Of a DNA stretch of 34,726 nucleotides, positions 8,449-17,312 are shown piece after piece. A program made the translations under genes and the position numbers. Each line of letters begins with the position of its first letter. The first letter of the stretch is position 1. Below the pieces are notes generated by a model. That model had not been told where the DNA came from and made no database searches. It was given only the letters and a program-made list of their open reading frames with translations. The stretch spans positions 1-34,726 of the forward strand of contig NZ_JAOART010000024.1 in the NCBI RefSeq assembly GCF_025210435.1, read 5' to 3'. Origin of the DNA: Anaeromicrobium sp. (GTDB lineage: Bacteria > Bacillota > Clostridia > Peptostreptococcales > Thermotaleaceae).

Positions 8449-11400
8449 TTATTTATCGGTTTTTATTTCTAAAGTAAAGGTAATATCCTCATATCCTGTA
8501 GATTTTATAGTCATAGTATAGGTTCCCTTCTTAATATTTTTTATAAACCCATCCGTATGTGGAAATAAGTTTTTATCAAGAGTTATATAATAATTATGGC
8601 TTAACATTCTCTTTTCAATCTTATAATTTTCATTTTTGCCATTACTATTTCCATTAAATATAAACTCTGTGATATTACTTTTCCATTCTTCATCATGATT
8701 TTCTATTTTAAAGTCCACAGATCCCCATATTTCATAATCCTTCACTTCATCATTTATACTAGGAGCGTCTTTAAGCACTTCTTCATCTGCCTCTACAATT
8801 ACCTCTCTAGTTACTTCGTCTGCTGTATTTCCAGCCTTATCTGATACATTGTAGTGGATAGTATAAGTACCTACAACTGAAGTTTCTATTTTATCTACTG
8901 ATTTTCCTTCCTTTGTATAAGTAACTACTGCCTTTAAATCTTTATCCTTATTATCTGTAATAGTTACTCCCTCATCATCGTAATCATTTCCCTTTTTCAC
9001 AGTTACACTACTGTTTCCTTTTAATTGAATTAGAGGTTTTTCTGTGTCTGATTCTTCTGTAGGTTTTGAACTAGAATCCTTTTCTTTTACTATTATATGT
9101 AATTCTTTTTCCTCATAACCTTCCCCCTTTAAAATAATTGTATATTTTTTAGGAGTTTTAAAGTTATTATAATCTAATATTACATAGTAATAATCATCAT
9201 CTAACTTTTTAATTTCATAATTAGCATCTTTTCTCTCTATTTCTATAGTTCCCTTTTCTAAGGCATCTTTATACTTTTCTGGACCACTAAGCCAAGAATC
9301 ACCTATTTTAATCTCTAGGTCTTCACCCTTATAAATACTTTCTGTTACTGTCATAACAGATGATGGAACGGACTTTTTCTCAACTTCTGGGTTGGATGGT
9401 TCTTCTTTCTTTACATATTTCACTGTATAAGATTCACTAGATTTTAATCCATCCTCATCTGTAGTCTCTATAGTAATACTATTGTTACCTTCTTCTAAAG
9501 TCACTTCATACTCAATAGTACCAGCATTTGGTGTAACCTCAGTATTATTTAATTTCACTACTGGATTAATTTTTTCTCCTGAAACTGAATCTGTTGTTTT
9601 TACTGTGAATTTAAATACTTGACTATTTACTGTTTCATCAGATAGATTTGTTGTAATCTTTGGTGCTACTTTTTTCACTTCTTGGGATACTGTTGTATTT
9701 TTAAATCCATTGACAATAATTTCTATCTTATATGTTCCAAATGTACTAAATAGTGAAGCATTAAATGTTAATTTTCCATCTTCCCTTTGAACCTTATTTA
9801 ACTCCTTAGACTCTAAAGACCTATTATTTATCTTTATTTCTTGGATATTATTAATCCATCCACCACCATGGCTAAATGTTATTTCCATATCTTTTCCTAG
9901 ATAATTATCTGTTGTATCTGCATTTAACTGTGGAGCATCATGGTTAAATTGTGGTATTTCTTCTCCTGTTACGGTTATGTTAAATACTTTGTCCTTATAT
10001 CCAGCTGCCTTAAGTACTATTTCATAATCTCCAGGTTTATTGAAGTTTTTGCCTTTTATAGTAACATTTATAGGACTAATAGTTACTTTACTATCTCCAC
10101 TTAATTTTTCTTGTCCTAAGTATACTTCTGCTACCTTATATCCATCTATTTGAGATGGAACTTGTGATAAATCAATAACCAGGTCATTTCCAGTTCCTAT
10201 TTGGCTACCTCCCTGTAATCTAACCTGAGCAGGCACATCCTTAGGATTTGTTACCATGAATTTTATAGTTGATTCTTTATATCCATCTGCAGTGAATTTG
10301 ACAGTTACCTCACCTGGCGTATCGAATACAGAACCCTTTATTATAAACTTTCCATGTGAAGTGTTTGTATAGTAATCCGTATCTTTTGTTAAGGTCTTAC
10401 CATTTACTACTATTTTGTTTATGGCCTTAGTCCACTCACTTCCTTGAATAGCTAAATTCTCTGTTTTATTAATATGTTTAATATGTAAAAGGCTTGGTGG
10501 TGTTAATAATTGTCCTGGTTTGTCTACACCTATTTCTTTTACTATTTTTTCACTTATTTGTCCATCTTCATATCCATAGGCTACTATTTTTACAGCATAT
10601 GTTTTTGCTTCCTTAAATAAGCCTCCATCAATGATTATCTTACCCTTTAATATTTTAACTTTATCCTCTGGTACTTTAGAATCATCAATGGTAATTTCTT
10701 GTATACTTGTTCTAAAGTCTTGACTATCAGCAAAAGTAATTTCCACATCTTCTCCTAATTTAGTTTCTGGTGCTGAATTTAATGGAATTGCTGATTTTTT
10801 AACCCCTACAAATTCACTAGTAAAATCCTTTACTGGCACATTAAATTCTGCTTTTTCATATCCACCTGCTAAAACTTCAATTTTATAATTTTTTTCTTCA
10901 GAAACTACTTCCTTATTAATAAGAACTGACAATAGTTCCTTTGTATATTTTTCATTATCTATTACCACATCATTAACTTTCATTTCTTTTATGGCATCAA
11001 TCCATCCATATTGATTAACTGGAACACTTATCTTCACTCCATCTGTTGTGTTTGCCTCTGTTACAATAAAGTCTGGTAGACTTCCTACCATATGCTGAGT
11101 AAGCTCTAAATCTATATAATTTGTTGCTTTTATAACTATCTTATTACTTCCTTTTCTAAATACAGAAGAGTTTATAGTTATCTTCCCCTCATCTATTGAA
11201 TATTTCTCTCCATTTATGCTAATGTTTCCTACTACTATTTGGGTTATGGCTTCTCTCCACTTAGGATTATCATTTTCCCATGTAATTACCACATTTTCAC
11301 CTAAAGTACGCTTTGTAGTTTTAGCCCTTGGTACCACATCATTTATTGGATCAATTACAACATTTCCTTTTTCTAATATGAATTGTAACATTTCTTCTTC

Positions 11401-13251
11401 ATATCCATAGGATTTCATTGTAAGTGTTTGTCGGCTTTCGTCCTTAAATAAATTTTTATTTAATACGATCTTATTATTTTCAACTTTGTATCCCCAATTT
11501 CCTGATCCTACAGCTTCTTTGCTTAATAGTCCCTTTCCATTTAACATTACACTTTGAATATTTTTTGCAAAATCTTCTGTAACTCCTAATACGTTTATAT
11601 TTTGTCCTGTTTTATTTGTATCTGGATCAATGGATAAATCAATTGAAGATTTTTCAACGGATACATTCACCTTTGTGTCTTTGTATCCATTAGCCATAAT
11701 AGTAACTATATTCTTTCCCCTAGTAAATCTAGTACCTTTTAATTCTATTTCTCCATGACCCACTGTATACTCACTATCAAATAATATAGTTGATCCCACT
11801 TTGATACTTTCAATGGCATTTGCCCATTTTTCATCTGTAAATATAAGTTTTACCTTTTCTCCTAATTTTCCATCTTCAGGAGTAATAGAAGGTGCAGAAG
11901 GTAAATCTATTTGATTAAATGGTTGAACTTCACCATATAGACCATCTTCTAATACATATTTTACATTATATGGTCTATTCTCATAATCCTGAGCATTAGG
12001 GTCTTTTAAATAATCTTCAAATGTAACATGTTTATCCTTAGCCTGAGCATCTAAAACTCCATTAGTAAATCCACTCCATGCTACTATTCTATTTTCTCCA
12101 TCCTTTGTGGCAGCATCCTTGTGAGCACCATTCCAAACTGCTAGTACACTTTTTGAATTTTCTGTTTCTTTACCTATCTTTTGAAGAATTTTGGCATTTG
12201 AAACTAATTCAAAATCAAATACTAAATTGGCTAATTGGTCTAAACTTCCACCACCGCCTTCAGAACCTCCGTCAGAGCCACCTCCTCCAGATATGGACGC
12301 TCTACTTATAGCATCTATGGCTGGGGATTGGTGTGGACTTGACACTTGGCTTAAACTTGGTGCACTTTGAATTTCATTATCATGGTTTGTAGCAGGTAAT
12401 CCATAAGTTCCATCATTTTCTACTACTTTAAAGGTCTTTACAAAGTCTTTGTAACCCTTTGCCCTTATAGTTACCGTGTGTGTACCCTTAGTAATTTTTT
12501 CTAAAGCTTTATTTTCCAGTCTAACTATGTTAGATACCACATGGTACTCTTCACAATCACCTTTTAATTTTTCACCATCTAAAAGCACTTCATATATGGG
12601 ATTTTTCACTCTATAATTAAAATCTTTAAGTACAAACAATAAATCTAATCCTTCTACAGGCTTATAATCTGGATGTATTTCAAGTGTACCTTCTTCCACT
12701 ATATGTATAGTTATATTCTTTGTCTCATATCCTGTAGCATATATTTTTAATCTGTGCTCTCCATTAAAATCTATTGGCCTTGAATCACTATATAATGTAA
12801 TTTTTCCATCCTCTATTTTAAAATTCACATCTGACTCTAGGTTTTGATTCCCTTCTACATAATCAGATTTTCTTGTTATTCTATATATATTACTCTGCCA
12901 TTGTTTTGCCTCTACTTCATTATCATCAAAGGTTATCTCCACATGATCTCCATAATCCGTATCCTTTGTATGTAATTCTGGTATTCTATGGTCTACCGCT
13001 ACTTGTCCTTCGTTTTCCGTATCAAATAATACAGTTTTAGGCTCAATTCTTATTGTTCCATCTTTACCATAGTTTACTTGATGATAATCCCACTTTTTCA
13101 CAGTCTTATGGGCATGTATTTTACTTGGAGCTGCATATACAGAACTTGCAGATGTTAAAATCTGTGTGGCTATTAATGCAGCTGCTAATTTTTTATTAAG
13201 GTTTTTATTAAGGTTTTTATTAAGGTTTTTATTAAGGTTTTTATTAAGCAT
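8449..13251 (-). CDS. Giant secreted multi-domain surface protein with Shr HID-like (DUF1533) repeats
   Basis: This 1600-residue exported protein starts at an ATG with AAAGGAG upstream and has a signal peptide ending near SASSVYA (residues 34-40). Most of it is a chain of about 100-residue beta-rich units, each ending in a pattern like Y.V.I.A.GY.D (for example VTIRAKGYKDF, IVTIMANGYKDT, VVLKAAGYKDK-like). I read these as Shr hemoglobin-interacting domains (HID, old DUF1533), roughly a dozen units. A Gly/Ser linker (near residues 320-335) and a different domain (near 335-440) separate the first two units from the rest. An Ig-like unit lies near 1210-1290 and a DUF5011/cadherin-like unit (VGTYTIHYNVSDKAGNTADE) near 1410-1490. 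No LPxTG motif, SLH domain, NEAT domain or C-terminal membrane anchor is visible. It follows the SLH gene by 77 bp and is probably cotranscribed from a Fur-box promoter. Hemoglobin or heme binding is an inference from the domain family. Confidence 0.8.
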   Translation of the reverse strand: MLNKNLNKNLNKNLNKNLNKKLAAALIATQILTSASSVYAAPSKIHAHKTVKKWDYHQVNYGKDGTIRIEPKTVLFDTENEGQVAVDHRIPELHTKDTDYGDHVEITFDDNEVEAKQWQSNIYRITRKSDYVEGNQNLESDVNFKIEDGKITLYSDSRPIDFNGEHRLKIYATGYETKNITIHIVEEGTLEIHPDYKPVEGLDLLFVLKDFNYRVKNPIYEVLLDGEKLKGDCEEYHVVSNIVRLENKALEKITKGTHTVTIRAKGYKDFVKTFKVVENDGTYGLPATNHDNEIQSAPSLSQVSSPHQSPAIDAISRASISGGGGSDGGSEGGGGSLDQLANLVFDFELVSNAKILQKIGKETENSKSVLAVWNGAHKDAATKDGENRIVAWSGFTNGVLDAQAKDKHVTFEDYLKDPNAQDYENRPYNVKYVLEDGLYGEVQPFNQIDLPSAPSITPEDGKLGEKVKLIFTDEKWANAIESIKVGSTILFDSEYTVGHGEIELKGTRFTRGKNIVTIMANGYKDTKVNVSVEKSSIDLSIDPDTNKTGQNINVLGVTEDFAKNIQSVMLNGKGLLSKEAVGSGNWGYKVENNKIVLNKNLFKDESRQTLTMKSYGYEEEMLQFILEKGNVVIDPINDVVPRAKTTKRTLGENVVITWENDNPKWREAITQIVVGNISINGEKYSIDEGKITINSSVFRKGSNKIVIKATNYIDLELTQHMVGSLPDFIVTEANTTDGVKISVPVNQYGWIDAIKEMKVNDVVIDNEKYTKELLSVLINKEVVSEEKNYKIEVLAGGYEKAEFNVPVKDFTSEFVGVKKSAIPLNSAPETKLGEDVEITFADSQDFRTSIQEITIDDSKVPEDKVKILKGKIIIDGGLFKEAKTYAVKIVAYGYEDGQISEKIVKEIGVDKPGQLLTPPSLLHIKHINKTENLAIQGSEWTKAINKIVVNGKTLTKDTDYYTNTSHGKFIIKGSVFDTPGEVTVKFTADGYKESTIKFMVTNPKDVPAQVRLQGGSQIGTGNDLVIDLSQVPSQIDGYKVAEVYLGQEKLSGDSKVTISPINVTIKGKNFNKPGDYEIVLKAAGYKDKVFNITVTGEEIPQFNHDAPQLNADTTDNYLGKDMEITFSHGGGWINNIQEIKINNRSLESKELNKVQREDGKLTFNASLFSTFGTYKIEIIVNGFKNTTVSQEVKKVAPKITTNLSDETVNSQVFKFTVKTTDSVSGEKINPVVKLNNTEVTPNAGTIEYEVTLEEGNNSITIETTDEDGLKSSESYTVKYVKKEEPSNPEVEKKSVPSSVMTVTESIYKGEDLEIKIGDSWLSGPEKYKDALEKGTIEIERKDANYEIKKLDDDYYYVILDYNNFKTPKKYTIILKGEGYEEKELHIIVKEKDSSSKPTEESDTEKPLIQLKGNSSVTVKKGNDYDDEGVTITDNKDKDLKAVVTYTKEGKSVDKIETSVVGTYTIHYNVSDKAGNTADEVTREVIVEADEEVLKDAPSINDEVKDYEIWGSVDFKIENHDEEWKSNITEFIFNGNSNGKNENYKIEKRMLSHNYYITLDKNLFPHTDGFIKNIKKGTYTMTIKSTGYEDITFTLEIKTDK
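13189..13248 (-). repeat. 12-bp tandem repeat inside the signal-peptide coding region
   Basis: Four exact copies of the 12-mer GTTTTTATTAAG (plus strand) lie at 13201-13248, and one copy with a single change at 13189-13200. They begin immediately after the ATG of the giant surface protein and encode repeating Leu-Asn-Lys-Asn. A unit of 12 keeps the frame, so copy-number change would only lengthen or shorten the basic n-region. Confidence 0.95.
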
Positions 13252-13328
13252 AATAGACTCCTTTCAACTTCCGTTATTCTTGCATTTTTTAAATGAATCA
13301 ATTAAAATCCATCCTAAGGAGTTTCACC

Positions 13329-15374
13329 TTAATTAAATTTTATATGGATTTCCTTTGCTAGTCCTTCAAAATTATCTTGTATATTTTCAAACAAATCCTT
13401 TAATAATATTAATTTTATTACCTTAGAACCCCTTTGAATATGATTCGTTGCCTTTCCAACCATTTTTAGTTCTAAATTTTTATCGTCTAATCTGTTTATA
13501 TTTAACTTTAGTCCTGCTGGAACTGGTGTATCTTTAGGGATGCTAGCCCCTGTAATTCCATCTACATGTCCAGAATTAATAGCTGATGAAAATTTCACAT
13601 TCTTATCTTCTTTTATGGATAATTTAATGCTATTTTCAATGGCTCCATCATTTCTTTTAGTCTCTTTAAATTCTAATCCTTGGAAAATCAAATCTCCTAT
13701 TGTTAAGTCTTCTTTTTCTTTTATAAGGTCCTTTTCTCCAAACTTAAATGTTTCTTCTTCATTTCCATTTTTGACCTTTAACTCTTTAATATCTTTTTTA
13801 GATACTTCTGTTTTTAAAATAGTTCCCTGTTTATTTACCCTTTTCATGTTTACAGCTTTACCATCTAAGTAAAACTCGTAACCATCTACATTCCCCTTCT
13901 TTAAAGTCACAACAGCATATAGTACACTTTCGATTTCCATTATTTCTGTTCTATATGTGTCTATAATTTTATATCCATTATCTGGCTCTGGTTTTGAAGA
14001 TGAACTTGAGGATGAACTTGAGGAACTTCCTCCACCTCCGCCTCCGCCACCTGAAGGTCTTTTCTTCGATGCTGAAGTTTTTCCATCTATTTTGTCTTCA
14101 CTTTTCTTAATTCCCTTACCTTTTATATATATTTTTTGATTTTTTGCAACTTTCTTACCGTTTATTTTTACTTCTTTACCTTGAACTTTCAAATCATCTA
14201 TCTTACCTTCATTTTTTATCTCAATCTCTTTAACTGTTTTCCCAATCTCTAATTTCTTTATGTTAGAATCTTTCATCACTTCTATTTTGGCATTTTTTTC
14301 CATCTTCATGCTATCTACTTTTGTATTATCTTTTAATACAACACGTACTTTACCATCCTTTTTAGCAACTACAACTTCCCCAACTGATGAATTACTAAAG
14401 TAGATACTATTAAGACCCCCACCTTCTATAAAAACCTTCCCTAATATATGGGAGTTGTTTATTTCAACGTCTCCATCACCTATACCTTCTGTTAAATATA
14501 AGTTTCCTTTAACTTTTATATTTTCTAATATGATTCCTTGCCTATTTACAACTAAATTAGATGAAATAACCTTGTCCTTATAAGTTCCCTTTGTATTGTA
14601 TAGTTCTCCCATAGTATTATTTAATATGGATATACCTTCTGCTCTAGATAAGAGTTTTTTAGGTTTAAAAGTATTATCTTCATATCCACTTAAGTATTTG
14701 TTCCCTACTAATATGCCTATGTTATCTCTTGCATAGGATGCAATCTCTTTAGAGTCTTTAAAGGTTAATTTACTATGATCATGGCCATCTAATTTGAAAG
14801 CATTAACTACCATAGTACATGCTTCTTCCCTTGTTATATACTCATTAGGCTTAGCTAATAATTTTCCATTTATTTCATAACCCCTAAATATTCCAGCTTC
14901 TTTTCCCTTTAACATAGGTTCTTCATACCATTTAGAGGAATCTATATCTTCAAATATATTCTCACTCTTTTCTTGAAGTCTTAATATTTTTCCTATGATA
15001 GTTATGAATTCTGCTCTGGTAACAGATTTATCTGGCTTTAGGGTACCATCTTCATATCCACTTATTATTCCCTTTGATTTTAACTTACTCATCATGCCAT
15101 AGGCCCAATGATTTTCTTCCCCTAATTCCTTTTGTATATTTACATGTTTTTCTTCTATCTTTTTATTAATCTTCTTTTTCTTATCTATGATCCTTTTTAC
15201 TGGTTCTTTAGCTTTAGTGATTTTTTTTACGCCTTCCTTTGCAGTATCTTTTTTAGATGCACTAGATGTACTATCTGGCAAACTAGCATTGGCAAAAGAT
15301 GCACTAGTCATAGATCCGAGTATTAGTAGTGCTGTAAAGACATAGATTACAGTTTTTTTCATGTAACACTCCAT
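13329..15374 (-). CDS. SLH-domain surface protein with poly-Gly/poly-Ser linker
   Basis: This 681-residue exported protein is predicted to be held on the cell wall by S-layer homology domains. A signal peptide covers about residues 5-29. Three SLH domains follow: near 90-135 (HWAYGMMSKLKSKGIISGYE), 145-195 (with GIFRGYEING) and 200-255 (with YLSGYEDNTFKPKKLLSRAE). Residues ~265-430 are a repetitive beta-rich region (NLVVNRQGIILENIKVKGNL), then a linker of 8 Gly and 11 Ser, then a C-terminal beta-rich region of unknown family. The start at 15374 has AAGGAGG seven bases upstream; a second ATG four codons later (MKKTVIYV) also has GGAG and is possible. It is the first gene after the Fur-box promoter and could anchor or present the giant HID protein, which lacks its own anchor. 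That partnership is inference. Confidence 0.85.
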   Translation of the reverse strand: MECYMKKTVIYVFTALLILGSMTSASFANASLPDSTSSASKKDTAKEGVKKITKAKEPVKRIIDKKKKINKKIEEKHVNIQKELGEENHWAYGMMSKLKSKGIISGYEDGTLKPDKSVTRAEFITIIGKILRLQEKSENIFEDIDSSKWYEEPMLKGKEAGIFRGYEINGKLLAKPNEYITREEACTMVVNAFKLDGHDHSKLTFKDSKEIASYARDNIGILVGNKYLSGYEDNTFKPKKLLSRAEGISILNNTMGELYNTKGTYKDKVISSNLVVNRQGIILENIKVKGNLYLTEGIGDGDVEINNSHILGKVFIEGGGLNSIYFSNSSVGEVVVAKKDGKVRVVLKDNTKVDSMKMEKNAKIEVMKDSNIKKLEIGKTVKEIEIKNEGKIDDLKVQGKEVKINGKKVAKNQKIYIKGKGIKKSEDKIDGKTSASKKRPSGGGGGGGGSSSSSSSSSSSKPEPDNGYKIIDTYRTEIMEIESVLYAVVTLKKGNVDGYEFYLDGKAVNMKRVNKQGTILKTEVSKKDIKELKVKNGNEEETFKFGEKDLIKEKEDLTIGDLIFQGLEFKETKRNDGAIENSIKLSIKEDKNVKFSSAINSGHVDGITGASIPKDTPVPAGLKLNINRLDDKNLELKMVGKATNHIQRGSKVIKLILLKDLFENIQDNFEGLAKEIHIKFN

Positions 15375-15402
15375 TTCATAGCCTCCTTATAATCTTATGT
15401 AT

Positions 15403-15417
15403 CGATAATGATTATCG
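15403..15417 (-). promoter_or_regulatory. Fur box
   Basis: CGATAATGATTATCG is a perfect 7-1-7 palindrome and contains the classic GATAAT-N-ATTATC core of Fur operators. It lies about 16 bp downstream of the -10 hexamer and about 28 bp upstream of the SLH gene start, a position from which bound Fur would block transcription. This predicts repression by iron. Confidence 0.8.
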
Positions 15418-15433
15418 TTACCAACATTTTTAT

Positions 15434-15462
15434 ATGATACCACACTGGTTTTGACATATCAA
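15434..15462 (-). promoter_or_regulatory. Sigma-A-type promoter of the SLH/HID operon
   Basis: On the minus strand TTGATA (15462-15457) and TATCAT (15439-15434) are separated by exactly 17 bp. The Fur box follows directly downstream, near the expected transcription start. Confidence 0.65.
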
Positions 15463-15568
15463 CAATTATTCATATGTATTCTGAAATTTTTTTCAATATA
15501 TGAGTAATTTTTACATATTTTTTAATTATTAACAGTATATAATCCTCTAACTCCTCATTTTCCCCAAT

Positions 15569-15603
15569 AAAAAAAACTAGGAAATTATATTTCCTAGTTT
15601 TTT
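15569..15603 (-). terminator. Terminator after the opp operon
   Basis: AAAAAACTAGGAAA, loop TTATA, TTTCCTAGTTTTTT is a near-perfect hairpin with a T tail, just after the oppA stop at 15611. It separates the opp operon from the Fur-box promoter region. Confidence 0.9.
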
Positions 15604-15610
15604 ATTTAAC

Positions 15611-17233
15611 TTATCCTTGTATATCAGCAAATCCAAAGAAGAAATGTCCAAGTGGAGTCATTTCCCAACCTGTTACTTCAGGTTTAACTAATACTTTTTT
15701 AGTATAATAGTAAATTGGCATTACTATCATTTCATCCATCATCATCTTCTCTGCATCGTATAACATCTTAAATCTTTCTTGTCCAGTTTTTAACTTAGAA
15801 CCTTCAATTAAGTTATCATATTCTTTACTATCCCATTGTGCATCATTGTTTCCTGAATAGGATAACCATAAATCAAGCATTGTCATAGGGTCAGCATAGT
15901 CTCCTAACCATCCAGCTCTGGCTATGGAGAAGTTTCCACTATGTCTAGTATCTTGGAATACTGCCCACTCTTGGTTTCTTAATTCCACACTGATACCTAG
16001 GTTTTTTCTCCACATTTCTTGAATAGCTTCACCTATTGCCTTATGTCCTTCTGAAGTATTATATAGTACTTCTGCTGCTGGGAATCCTTTACCATCTGGG
16101 TATCCTGCTTCAGCTAATAATTTCTTAGCTTCTTCCAGATCAGAAGTTTCTTTAATTCCATAATCTCCTGCTACAGTTCTAAACTCATTACCTTCTGCAT
16201 CTAATAATCCCGGCGGTACAAATCCAGTTGCAGGAAGTTCTCCACCCTTAGATACGTTTTCAGTTATTTGCTTTCTATCTATAGCCAATGTTAAAGCTCT
16301 TCTTACCTTTGGATTATCAAATGGAGCTTTAGTTACATTGAATATATAGTAGTAAGTTCCTATGGAAGGCTTAATTTCAAATCCTGAATTTTTATCTTCT
16401 AAAAGTCTTGGTATTTCTTGAGGCGGTACACTTCCTTCATTAGCATGGATATCTCCTGATTCATATGCTGCTAAGTTAGTAGAATAATCAACTATCATAA
16501 ATGCTTCGATTTTATCCATTTTCACCTTATCAGCTTGCCAATAGTTTTCATTTTTCTTTAATACAATCTTATCTCCTAAAAGATATTCACTTAAAGTAAA
16601 TGGTCCATTTGATACGGCAGTTTCTGGGTTTGTTGCCCATTTAGCTGGATCCTTTTCTACCATATCCTTTCTTACTGGCATGTAAGTATAAAATGCTGTT
16701 AACTCTAAGAAATATGGTGTTGGAGCTATTAACTCAACTTCTAGGGTCTTGTCGTCTATAGCCTTAATTGCCACATCATCTAAACTTCCTTTACCCTCAT
16801 AGGCATCTTGAGCACCTTTAACATAGAATAATTGGAATGCATACTCTGATGGTTGTGGAATTAAGTTTGGATCTAATGCTCTTTTCCAAGCATACTCAAA
16901 GTCTCCTGCAGTAATAGCCTGTCCATCAGACCACTTTGCATCTCTTAATTTAAATGTATAAGTTTTACCATCTTCACTAATTTCATAACTTTCTGCTACT
17001 GCTGGTGTTACCTTTCCATTCACTTCTCTCATTAAGCCTTCAAAAGTATTGTTAATTACGTGTCCACCGTCAGCTGCACTGTTTTGCTGTGGATCTAGTG
17101 TTTTTGGCTCTGAACCTATGTTCCACTTTAATACTTTTTCACCTTCTACTACTTCTTCTTTCCCTCCACAACCTATTAATGTGGTAAATGCTAGCATTAA
17201 TACCATTGCCAAGGCAAGTATTCTTTTAGTCAT
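15611..17233 (-). CDS. oppA: Oligopeptide ABC transporter substrate-binding lipoprotein, copy 2
   Basis: This 540-residue SBP_bac_5 lipoprotein is the last gene of the opp operon, 79 bp after oppF. The ATG has GGAGGG upstream; the lipobox is TTLIGC near residue 22. It shares the landmarks of copy 1 (WNIGSEPKTLDPQQN, YTFKLRDAKWSDGQ, NGPFTLSEY, ARAGWLGDYADPMTMLDLW) and differs most in the region 260-300 and at the extreme C-terminus. Because it lies with oppBCDF, it is the natural partner of that transporter. Copy 1 lies about 7.4 kb away, with the SLH/HID pair in between. Confidence 0.95.
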   Translation of the reverse strand: MTKRILALAMVLMLAFTTLIGCGGKEEVVEGEKVLKWNIGSEPKTLDPQQNSAADGGHVINNTFEGLMREVNGKVTPAVAESYEISEDGKTYTFKLRDAKWSDGQAITAGDFEYAWKRALDPNLIPQPSEYAFQLFYVKGAQDAYEGKGSLDDVAIKAIDDKTLEVELIAPTPYFLELTAFYTYMPVRKDMVEKDPAKWATNPETAVSNGPFTLSEYLLGDKIVLKKNENYWQADKVKMDKIEAFMIVDYSTNLAAYESGDIHANEGSVPPQEIPRLLEDKNSGFEIKPSIGTYYYIFNVTKAPFDNPKVRRALTLAIDRKQITENVSKGGELPATGFVPPGLLDAEGNEFRTVAGDYGIKETSDLEEAKKLLAEAGYPDGKGFPAAEVLYNTSEGHKAIGEAIQEMWRKNLGISVELRNQEWAVFQDTRHSGNFSIARAGWLGDYADPMTMLDLWLSYSGNNDAQWDSKEYDNLIEGSKLKTGQERFKMLYDAEKMMMDEMIVMPIYYYTKKVLVKPEVTGWEMTPLGHFFFGFADIQG

Positions 17234-17312
17234 ATTATCCCTCCTAAATTTCTGATCCTTTTATGATAATATTTAGTACAAGGTTAACCTTGTACTAAAT
17301 AACCATACAAAA

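Noticed and set aside
13189-13248. Tandem 12-mers considered as a CRISPR-like or origin iteron array
   Set aside because: They have no spacers, are in frame with the coding sequence, and lie inside a signal peptide.
13957-14139. Plus-strand frame with a poly-Glu/poly-Pro run
   Set aside because: It is the mirror image of the poly-Ser/poly-Gly linker of the SLH gene.
15403-15417. The palindrome considered as half of a simple terminator hairpin
   Set aside because: It lies between a promoter and a ribosome binding site, has only a one-base centre and matches the Fur core exactly.
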